The translations under genes were made by a program, and so were the position numbers. Positions 15,947 to 22,611 of a DNA stretch of 22,611 nucleotides are shown here, one piece after another. Numbering within the stretch: position 1 is the stretch's first letter; each line of letters begins with the position of its first letter. The stretch is from Spirochaetota bacterium (GTDB lineage: Bacteria > Spirochaetota > Spirochaetia > Treponematales > UBA12059): positions 1 through 22,611 of the forward strand of contig JAKQNL010000354.1 in assembly GCA_029565815.1 (NCBI GenBank), written 5' to 3'. The notes beneath the pieces were generated by a model. That model did no database searches. It saw only the letters and a program-made list of their open reading frames with translations, and was not told the origin of the DNA.

Positions 15947-18900
15947 ACAGCATACCCTCTGAACGGCCAAAAACTTCAGGCTCAAACTCAAGGCTGGCGC
16001 TTACCGGTGGCGTTGGATAAATACCAGGTGTTGTTACGCGTACCAAGAAGGTTACTTCCCGGCTTCCGGCGTAAAAATCTGTCCATCGGTATACCATCAT
16101 ATTATCGAGTGCAAAGTAGTCAGGCCTGTACCAGTACCAAGAGTCATAGTCGCTATAGCCTTCCGCTTCTACCTCTATGGTGTCTCCGTAGACGGTTTCT
16201 CGGCTTATTGTTGACGAACCCGTTCCGCCGGAGCCGGCGAAACTGCCACTCGTAACAAATGTTGGATCGATAATTTCCACGCCGTTTGGAACCGGCACAA
16301 GCAGTTCCAAACGCTCGCGCCGCTTGGTACTGGCAACATTCACCCGCACGCGATAGGTATCGCCCAGAATAAGGTCAGCAGGTTTTACCCTATCGCCATC
16401 CAAGGTTTCGTAGGTGATATGCACTTCAAGGCCTTCATCCCTAGCAAGTGCCGTTTCGGTCGGGAGGGCATAGCGCAAAATGGTCGTGTAATAAACGGGC
16501 GTATCACCTGTCTTGGCAATATCCAAAGGCACTACGGTATCTCGCGGAATATCCGCCAAGGGCTTGTCGGCAAACTCAAGCATATCTACAGATCGGCTTT
16601 GGCTAGCGCTTAAACTTCGACTAAAGAACTCCGTGCCGCCGGAGCCTACCTTTACCGTGGCCTGTCCGGATTGCGGGCCTTCATCATCCAATAGTGGAAT
16701 GAATCCAAGCAGCACCCAAAGATCATCGTTGAGTGTTCGCCAGTAGCGCTCGCCCCTGTCCATGCTTGCCGCTATCCTTTGGACCAAAGCAGTGTCCTCG
16801 CCTAATTCATAAGCGTTTTTAAGGAATAAGCCCATCTCGGCCATCATCGATGACCAGTAATGCGTTACCTCGTAGGTATCTTTTACGTCGACCGTCTGCG
16901 TACCTATCATCATGAAATTTTTCGACCGCTGATAGACGCGTTGTGCGGCTTCCCGGTTTCCTGCAGCCAAGTACGCCTGCGACAAAAGCCCATAGCCTCC
17001 CAAGCCCAACTTGTCTGCGTACGCTTCCACAGTCGCAAGAAAAGCGCTGTCTGTGCGTCCGGATGCCGTAAGCACATAGGCAAGGTAAGCCTGGAAATAT
17101 GGCCCATACTCAGTCTTGCTTTTTAACCCGCTCAGGTAATCCAAGAGTCTCGTCAGATTAGGCCCTTCGGTGAGCTTTTGTTGTCGGCTCGATGCAAAGT
17201 GCATAAAATGCGCTTCCAACAAGCTTATATAGGGATCGGCAAAATATGGAGCCCAGTGCCAACTGCCGGTATAGATGCCGCCATTATTGAGTTGCCGAGC
17301 GGCCAGTTCTCGCTGTACCGAAACAATTTCCTTAATACCACCGCGCTCGTACACCGAGGCGAACGAATAGCACAGATAGCGGTAATAGCTCCACCACGGC
17401 TGCGGAGTTTCTAAAAGATCCTCTAGAGCCGGTTCTATCATAGGCCGCAAGCTGGACGACAAAAGGATGGATAGGCTGCCGTACCCTGGAGCTATGCGCG
17501 ATGGCAGAGCCAAACCTTCTTGGGCAGAAACGCCATCTTTTGCGATAGAGCCAACTGTGGAGAATGCCTCTTTTACCAAAGGCTTTTCCACCACAACTTT
17601 TTCCACAAGGCTTTCTGTAAGCAAATCGCTCTTGATATAGAAGGTTATAGTTCCTTCCCCAGCCGCTGTTGCCGCAAGCAGGAATGGAAGTTCGTATACG
17701 CCGTTAGCTGGCACCTGTATCGTTTTGGTCGATTCGCCGTCAATGCGCAAAATATCGCTTACCGCCCTAACCTCTACACGCTGCTCGGTACTAGTTAGGT
17801 TCTGGATAACGACGCCTGCAACGGCAGTATCGCGGTTCCTGAATTTCCTGGGGAGGGCGGCTCGCACGTTGATAGGATTCTGCACAAGGAATTCACCTTC
17901 CGCCCGGCCAAGGCTTGCGCCTTTTATCGCAACAGCCGTCAGGCGGTAGGTAGTGAGAGAATCGGGCAGATCGAAAGAAACCAAAGCCATGCCTTGGGCA
18001 TCCGTTCGCACAAATGGCTCAAACATGGCCAGGGGGCGAAAATCCTTACGCTCATGGGGCTTTTCATCGCCACCGCCAGTTAGCACGGACGTATCGTACA
18101 CGACAGGTTTTAAGAGAAGCCTGCGGGAATCATCGCCATTAACCGCCTGCGGGAAATTAGACGGATTATAGAAATATTCCACAGGATCGGGAACATGGTA
18201 ATCTATAAGATCCAAAACGCCACGGTCTACGGCCATAACCATAAGCTCTGCATTTGCTACCGGTTTTCCATCCTGCATAACGCGAACCGCGGCCGAAGCC
18301 CTAGTTCCCGGCTTGTATGCGCCTTCCATAGCCGTAACCTGTACATCCAGCTGGACTAAAGCGGTAGAAACGGACAAACCCACAATGCCGAACAAGCCCC
18401 TAGGCCTGCCAAAATCCGGTTCAAAATAATCGCTTGGAACAGCTTCTCGTTTTGTGCACGAGGTAAGCGCTACATAGATAACCGGAACATGCTCTTTTAC
18501 TATGGGAACTTCTATGACGGGATTTCCATCACTGATGCTTATTACTTTTTGAGACTCTAAGCCCTGTCGCTCTACGGTTAAAAGATACTTGCCATCGGGC
18601 AAAGGACTCCGGACCAGAATACGCGCGGTCTCGCCGGGAAGGTATTCTGTCTTATCCGGGATAAGCTCTATGGTCGACGGAGTCTCCGTTGCGTTCCTGA
18701 CCCAGGAAGAACCGGTGGCGTAAAAACGCACGCTGGTTTTAGCTAATCGGCCTTTCGCATCCTGTCCCTCAAAGCTTAGTATATAATCACCGGAATCCTT
18801 TGGCTTAAAACTCCATGACGCTTTACCATCCGAAGCTTTTACAGAAGCGCTTTCTACTTCTTCTTCCACATAGTCCCAACGGGTATTCACGCGCCCATAC

Positions 18901-21776
18901 ACACCTTGTTGCTCGGTGTATTTCCAACTGCCCTTGGTGACACGTGCAGTCAACTGCGCCCCGCGTGACCACAGGTTCCCGTCGATATCGACCAAAGCCA
19001 CTTCCGCCTTCACCTCTTTACCGGTGGATACAAAACGGCTCCACCATCCGTCCGCCGCGCCCGAGGCAAAACGAACTCCAAGATAAAACGATGCCGGGTG
19101 AACAAATACCGATGCAGTCGATGCAATTGCCTGCCGGTCGATATCCTGCACGGTTGTCTCAAGCGTGTAATAGTAAGCCGAACCTGACGCATTCTGACCG
19201 TCGGTTTTTTCTTTTATCTGCGCGGATCCGGAAGGTGTTAAATTACCTTCACCACTAGAAAGATAACGCTGGCCTTCCCAAAGCCCTGGGCCGAATACGT
19301 AATTCTTCCACTGCGTACCCGGGGGGCTAAAACCTGCAGGAGTTCGCGCCCAGAAATACTGGTAGGACGATGAAGGCATTGCGCCTCCTGCCAGATAGCT
19401 AGCCGAAACATCGACTGCCACTTCGTCGCCAAGGAAGAATGCGCGTTGAGGAACGCTGCTTTTTACTTGAAACGCTACGCGACGGAATTGCGCTACCGTA
19501 AACGAGACGCTATCGAGCAGCCTGTCATTAACACGGTAGACAATGGTGTACTGGCCCGGTTCCAAGCCATCCGGCAGCTTGAACCTATGAGCAAAACCGC
19601 CAGACTCGCTGGCCTTTCCGCTATCGGCCCACAAGCGTGTGCCATCCCGCGGATCATCCAGGTACATGCTGTATTCGCCATTATATGGAATGAATTTCGA
19701 TAGGTGCTGAGCCCAATGGATACCGCGCAGGGCAAGCTCCTCGCCGGGCTTGTACAAGCCCCGGTCGGTGAACATGAACACGCGCTGTTCGGTATCCTCT
19801 ACAAGATCCGGGTTTGTCCTGCCGTACATCGTGGACGACCACACGTTGTGCGTGTTGCGCGCGAACAGATCGGCAGTATCACTGCCGCTGCTTACGGTAA
19901 TGTGCAAATCTACATTATAGGCTCGATCGATACTGGCAGACACAGCTCTGTATTGACCAGGTTTAAGTTCTATAAGCGCAAGCCCGTCTTTGCCCGTTGT
20001 TGCGCGCAGTTCGGAAGCGTTCGTTATATCTTCCACAACGACCGAAGCCCCGGCTACCGGCTTGCCGGTGGACAGCGAATTAACCCATACCAGAATGCGA
20101 TTGTACGCATAGCGGGTGGTAATACCCAAATCCGTTACCTGCACCGAAAAAGTGCCGCGCTGGGTTACGGGCGATCGCGATGACGAATACTGGTAGGAAG
20201 CTGCCCAGTTGAACAATACCGTACCAAAGCCCTGTGCATTCATGTACGGCGCTAAATCCTCTAGCACGTAGCGCACACGGTTTGGTTTCCAGCTGGACAT
20301 GTCCACGGTTTTCAAAGACGGCACCAGAGAACTGGAGGCGAACAGATTCACAGGCTTTCCCTTGCCGATACCAAGCTGCATGGAAAGCAAATTGCGGGCT
20401 TCCCATATCAGCTTAGGCGGATACGCTGCCTCCAAATGGAACATGGAACTATACGGGAATGTAACAAACGGAGAAGCGTCCGGAACCACTGTAGTCTTGG
20501 CTATGCTGCTGGAAGTCAACGCACGCCCGAAAACATCTTTAAGATCCTGTGGCGGTTTTACGCTAATAGTATCTTTAGGTTCTGCTCCGTCAATATTGAT
20601 GCGAACCGTGTCACCAAAAAGTTCCACCGACACCGGGCTTACAGCTTTTCCGTTTAATGAAACCGACCACGACAATTTCTCGGAACCTACTGCAAGCCCG
20701 TGGCTGAATACTGCGTAGACAGGTAGCGAACCGGGCTTATTGTTCCTGGGTAAATCATAGGAGTACGAATTGAGTTTCCGGAAAGAAAAAGGCGTTACTG
20801 TCTGATAACTAAATTCATGATCATCTGCCGTTACAGGATATCCCTTAAACGGGCTGGCGCCCTTAAGGAGCGTAACAAGCACCAGCGTGTTTTCCGGCGG
20901 CTCGGTTTTAAGGCTGATCAAAACAGAACGAGTGGTCCTGGTTTTCAGTTCCGGCGGATAATCGGGCCTGGAAACCTGAAAACTCGGCGTTTCCTTTCCG
21001 TAGCGCACCTTTAAGCTTTTTGCCAGATGCTCTGGATCCACCGGCTGGTTAAACTCCAGTATGACAAAACGGGCAAGAGCGGTAGGCACCTCGGTAGTTT
21101 GGCCCGCTGTCTGGGTGCTTGTTCCCGGATAATACGAAACAGCTTTGAGCGTCTCGGTATAAAACTCGAATTCAAAATCCTTGCCCAGTTTTTTCCCGCC
21201 AAGCGATTGTACCGACCCGCTTACAAGCACCCGGTAGCGGGGGTTTGCTACAAGGGTATCGTCCGGTTCAAAAGACAGAACCCGCGTACCATACCAGCGA
21301 TACGTCCCGGGCACAGCAGGCTCGATTTTCATGATAGGGCTTTCGCGCATAGGTTCACCCAGTTTTGCTAGCGGAACCACAGGATGCGCGAACATCACAT
21401 AGATGGTAGGCCGACGCATCTCTATGGGCAGTTCGCCGACAGGTGAATAATCCACAATTTCCATCGGCCCGTCTTCTGGAGCCAAAAAGGAGCTGCTTGT
21501 CGACACAGCAGCTTGGCTATAATAGGTAATGGTGGACGAACTAAGATCTACCGAGCCCCGGACAAGGCTACCCTCAACCTGTTCCTCCCGAGCCAAGGCT
21601 TTCTCAAAAGCCCCTAGCCCTATCGGTACAGCAGCCAATGCATCGCCTGCAGCGCTTTGTGCATTCGTTGCCCCGGCCTTTGAGCCTTTCGAACACGAGC
21701 CCAGTGCGGACAAAACGCAGCCCAGTACCATGAGCACCACAAAAACGGACTTAGCCAGCTTGCATTGCGTAGTCAC
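15930..21776 (-). CDS. Bacterial alpha-2-macroglobulin lipoprotein, thioester motif absent
   Basis: This 1948-residue protein has a signal peptide and lipobox (VLSALGSC), so it is probably tethered in the periplasm. Tandem MG domains include TDRGLYKPGEELALRG (about 670) and DKTEYLPGETARILVR; then come the hallmark AVDRGVLDLIDYHVPDP (about 1187), FEPFVRTDAQGMALVSFDLPDSLTTYRL (about 1258), and a helical terpenoid-like domain. In thioester-containing homologues that domain opens with CxEQ. Here the corresponding stretch reads LLETPQPWWSYYRYLCYS (about 1459) and has no CxEQ, so covalent trapping of proteases is not expected. The C-terminal MG10-like part (LELLVPVPNGVEI; VTTPGIYPTPP) is intact. 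GTG at 21776 is preferred over an upstream TTG because GGAGG lies 6 bases before it. It is followed by pbpC with overlap, consistent with a joint cell-wall defence or repair role. Confidence 0.95.
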   Translation of the reverse strand: MTTQCKLAKSVFVVLMVLGCVLSALGSCSKGSKAGATNAQSAAGDALAAVPIGLGAFEKALAREEQVEGSLVRGSVDLSSSTITYYSQAAVSTSSSFLAPEDGPMEIVDYSPVGELPIEMRRPTIYVMFAHPVVPLAKLGEPMRESPIMKIEPAVPGTYRWYGTRVLSFEPDDTLVANPRYRVLVSGSVQSLGGKKLGKDFEFEFYTETLKAVSYYPGTSTQTAGQTTEVPTALARFVILEFNQPVDPEHLAKSLKVRYGKETPSFQVSRPDYPPELKTRTTRSVLISLKTEPPENTLVLVTLLKGASPFKGYPVTADDHEFSYQTVTPFSFRKLNSYSYDLPRNNKPGSLPVYAVFSHGLAVGSEKLSWSVSLNGKAVSPVSVELFGDTVRINIDGAEPKDTISVKPPQDLKDVFGRALTSSSIAKTTVVPDASPFVTFPYSSMFHLEAAYPPKLIWEARNLLSMQLGIGKGKPVNLFASSSLVPSLKTVDMSSWKPNRVRYVLEDLAPYMNAQGFGTVLFNWAASYQYSSSRSPVTQRGTFSVQVTDLGITTRYAYNRILVWVNSLSTGKPVAGASVVVEDITNASELRATTGKDGLALIELKPGQYRAVSASIDRAYNVDLHITVSSGSDTADLFARNTHNVWSSTMYGRTNPDLVEDTEQRVFMFTDRGLYKPGEELALRGIHWAQHLSKFIPYNGEYSMYLDDPRDGTRLWADSGKASESGGFAHRFKLPDGLEPGQYTIVYRVNDRLLDSVSFTVAQFRRVAFQVKSSVPQRAFFLGDEVAVDVSASYLAGGAMPSSSYQYFWARTPAGFSPPGTQWKNYVFGPGLWEGQRYLSSGEGNLTPSGSAQIKEKTDGQNASGSAYYYTLETTVQDIDRQAIASTASVFVHPASFYLGVRFASGAADGWWSRFVSTGKEVKAEVALVDIDGNLWSRGAQLTARVTKGSWKYTEQQGVYGRVNTRWDYVEEEVESASVKASDGKASWSFKPKDSGDYILSFEGQDAKGRLAKTSVRFYATGSSWVRNATETPSTIELIPDKTEYLPGETARILVRSPLPDGKYLLTVERQGLESQKVISISDGNPVIEVPIVKEHVPVIYVALTSCTKREAVPSDYFEPDFGRPRGLFGIVGLSVSTALVQLDVQVTAMEGAYKPGTRASAAVRVMQDGKPVANAELMVMAVDRGVLDLIDYHVPDPVEYFYNPSNFPQAVNGDDSRRLLLKPVVYDTSVLTGGGDEKPHERKDFRPLAMFEPFVRTDAQGMALVSFDLPDSLTTYRLTAVAIKGASLGRAEGEFLVQNPINVRAALPRKFRNRDTAVAGVVIQNLTSTEQRVEVRAVSDILRIDGESTKTIQVPANGVYELPFLLAATAAGEGTITFYIKSDLLTESLVEKVVVEKPLVKEAFSTVGSIAKDGVSAQEGLALPSRIAPGYGSLSILLSSSLRPMIEPALEDLLETPQPWWSYYRYLCYSFASVYERGGIKEIVSVQRELAARQLNNGGIYTGSWHWAPYFADPYISLLEAHFMHFASSRQQKLTEGPNLTRLLDYLSGLKSKTEYGPYFQAYLAYVLTASGRTDSAFLATVEAYADKLGLGGYGLLSQAYLAAGNREAAQRVYQRSKNFMMIGTQTVDVKDTYEVTHYWSSMMAEMGLFLKNAYELGEDTALVQRIAASMDRGERYWRTLNDDLWVLLGFIPLLDDEGPQSGQATVKVGSGGTEFFSRSLSASQSRSVDMLEFADKPLADIPRDTVVPLDIAKTGDTPVYYTTILRYALPTETALARDEGLEVHITYETLDGDRVKPADLILGDTYRVRVNVASTKRRERLELLVPVPNGVEIIDPTFVTSGSFAGSGGTGSSTISRETVYGDTIEVEAEGYSDYDSWYWYRPDYFALDNMMVYRWTDFYAGSREVTFLVRVTTPGIYPTPPVSASLEFEPEVFGRSEGMLFVIKP

Positions 21777-21792
21777 CGATTGCCTCCATACC

Positions 21793-21815
21793 AAAAAAAA
21801 CCGCCCAAAGGGCGG
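21793..21815 (-). terminator. Intrinsic terminator of the yraN cluster, at the 5' end of the alpha-2-macroglobulin transcript
   Basis: On the minus strand CCGCCC-TTT-GGGCGG is followed directly by eight T. It lies about 85 bases after the stop of the 130-aa gene and ends only a few bases before the GGAGG of the alpha-2-macroglobulin gene. Confidence 0.85.
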
Positions 21816-21820
21816 CTTCT

Positions 21821-21849
21821 ACTATAACCTAAAAAACCTTCATGAGCCA
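21821..21849 (-). promoter_or_regulatory. Predicted promoter of the alpha-2-macroglobulin - pbpC operon
   Basis: TGGCTC (21844-21849), 17 bases, TATAGT (21821-21826) on the minus strand. A start site 5 to 7 bases downstream falls at the beginning of the terminator stem, so the mRNA would open with that hairpin. Confidence 0.5.
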
Positions 21850-21899
21850 TGTGCCACTGCATAAGCGACGCCGCAGACGCCGCATTTTTGCAAGAGGTA

Positions 21900-22292
21900 T
21901 TAGATACCCATCCGCCGCTGCATAACCTTCCTCCACTCCAGCTTATTCCCGTCTCGTTCCCACTCGATACGGCGCTTGATGATGAAGGTTGTCTGGGTTT
22001 TATCTTTAAACTGGATAACTGCGAAGGAACCGTGTCCTATATAGGCTACTTTTTCGTCTGGCCCTAGGCTTTCACCGGTGGCCGCTTTGGAAAGGGCACA
22101 GTCGAAGTGCACAGGATCGCCGCCACCACGGTCGGTAAGGGCGCTGGACAGGTCAAATATCTGTTTTTCGCAAATGCCGCAGGTAAGGGCAGGCAAATCG
22201 GGTAGTTTTGGCTTTTGTTCTTCTTTGCGTTCTGAGCGGTCACGCCCACGCCGGCCGAAGCGCCGCCTACTGTCCTTGTTTCCGTCCGCCAT
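21900..22292 (-). CDS. 130-residue protein with basic N-terminus and CxxC...HxxC motif, function unknown
   Basis: The first 30 residues are highly charged and Arg-rich (RRRFGRRGRDRSERKEEQKPK), probably disordered and able to bind nucleic acid. A putative zinc site follows: C38-G-I-C41 and H62-F-D-C65. The second half is predicted beta-rich (AYIGHGSFAVIQFKD; TTFIIKRRIEWERDGNKLEW). I do not recognise a named family. ATG at 22292 is chosen because it gives a coherent basic start; the open frame extends to 22400 but that part is the shadow of the 57-aa gene. It overlaps that gene by 26 bases, has only a weak G-rich ribosome site, and may depend on translation from upstream. A strong terminator follows. 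Confidence 0.75.
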   Translation of the reverse strand: MADGNKDSRRRFGRRGRDRSERKEEQKPKLPDLPALTCGICEKQIFDLSSALTDRGGGDPVHFDCALSKAATGESLGPDEKVAYIGHGSFAVIQFKDKTQTTFIIKRRIEWERDGNKLEWRKVMQRRMGI

Positions 22293-22440
22293 GGCGAGCA
22301 CCGACCCCCTGCATAATCTCTCCGGACAACACCTGCGCAATGCGCTGGATGGCGGCCTGAAGGTAGTCGTCATCATGCACTTTTCTTTTGAGTTCCGCAA
22401 GTCTTTCCGTGTCGCCCTTGGGGACGCTGACGCCGTTCAT
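22267..22440 (-). CDS. 57-residue helical protein coupled to yraN, function unknown
   Basis: ATG at 22440 overlaps the yraN stop (ATGA) and has GGAG 5 bases upstream, so translation is well supported. The sequence has a helical core (TERLAELKRK; DDDYLQAAIQRIAQVLSGEI) and a short Gly/Arg/Gln tail. There are no cysteines, signal peptide or membrane segment, so it is probably cytoplasmic. I cannot assign a family. Its TAG lies 26 bases inside the next gene, so three genes in a row are coupled. Confidence 0.65.
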   Translation of the reverse strand: MNGVSVPKGDTERLAELKRKVHDDDYLQAAIQRIAQVLSGEIMQGVGARHGGRKQGQ

Positions 22441-22611
22441 GTATGCTCCGTGAACGCCCGCTCCAGATACAGCTCGACCTGATTGGCCTTAACGGCTATC
22501 ACATCGTAGCGGACGGTCATACAGCTAAATTCTCGATAGGTAAGCATGAAGAGTTTAGACGTTTCCACGATACGCCTGCGTTTTTCCGCCCCAACCGTAC
22601 GCGCAAGGGTC
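22437..22611 (-). CDS. yraN: YraN family (UPF0102) endonuclease-like protein, C-terminal part
   Basis: Only the last 57 residues are in the window; the 5' end lies beyond the right edge. The segment VGAEKRRRIVETSKLFMLTYREF followed by VRYDVIAV matches the conserved end of UPF0102 proteins, in which a K..R-I....A..(F/Y)L helix precedes RFDVVAV. The family has a restriction-endonuclease-like fold whose catalytic D and EVK residues would be upstream of this segment. Its TGA overlaps the start of the 57-aa gene. The assignment rests on the short C-terminal pattern. Confidence 0.75.
   Translation of the reverse strand, partial: TLARTVGAEKRRRIVETSKLFMLTYREFSCMTVRYDVIAVKANQVELYLERAFTEHT

Noticed and set aside
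21777..21794. TTG start six codons upstream for the alpha-2-macroglobulin gene
   Set aside because: It would place the ribosome site GGAGG inside the coding region and the start in the terminator T tract; GTG at 21776 has ideal spacing.

Overview
The window reads as a chromosomal segment of a spirochaete (Spirochaetota, treponeme-like). This is inferred from the gene content: a PrcB-type lipoprotein domain known from Treponema denticola, loose lipoprotein signal sequences, GTG/TTG starts, and a prfA-prmC-rel cluster. There is no rRNA or other marker that would settle the species. Coding density is high, base composition is even and moderately GC-rich, and I see no tRNA, rRNA, CRISPR array, transposase or phage gene.

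Layout, left to right. (1) Positions 1-1169, minus strand: the 5' part of a monofunctional peptidoglycan glycosyltransferase (mtgA-like, running off the left edge) downstream of a class I SAM-dependent methyltransferase. (2) 1325-4454, plus strand: a two-gene operon of M16 peptidases, one with the zinc motif and one lipoprotein without it, preceded by a sigma70-like promoter and followed by a hairpin terminator. (3) 4552-8682, minus strand: a tightly coupled operon of a 61-aa cysteine-rich protein, release factor 1 (prfA), its methyltransferase prmC, and a RelA/SpoT homologue whose hydrolase site looks dead. (4) 8764-9267, minus: a PrcB-like lipoprotein. (5) 9268-9522: a divergent control region with a 19-bp imperfect inverted repeat and two promoters that sit so close to the start codons that both mRNAs should be leaderless. 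(6) 9523-10806, plus: serS. (7) 10901-13600, minus: a copper-resistance operon, CsoR operator - copA - csoR. (8) 13649-21849, minus: a lipoprotein alpha-2-macroglobulin followed by penicillin-binding protein 1C, the classic bacterial periplasmic pair. (9) 21900-22611, minus: the 3' end of yraN and two small coupled genes of unknown function.

The most striking observations are these. First, copA has an in-frame TAG at the codon that should encode the last serine of the copper-site MxxSS motif; the reading frame stays intact and family-like for 15 more codons and would end in a GTGA overlap with csoR. Second, the only RSH enzyme here has lost several hydrolase residues but keeps a complete synthetase. 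Third, the alpha-2-macroglobulin lacks the CxEQ thioester. Fourth, the terminator of the yraN cluster is placed so that it also forms the 5' end of the alpha-2-macroglobulin mRNA. Fifth, there is an unexplained inverted repeat between serS and the PrcB-like gene. I did not find a clearly new multi-gene system; the window is mostly core metabolism and envelope genes with several unusual details.
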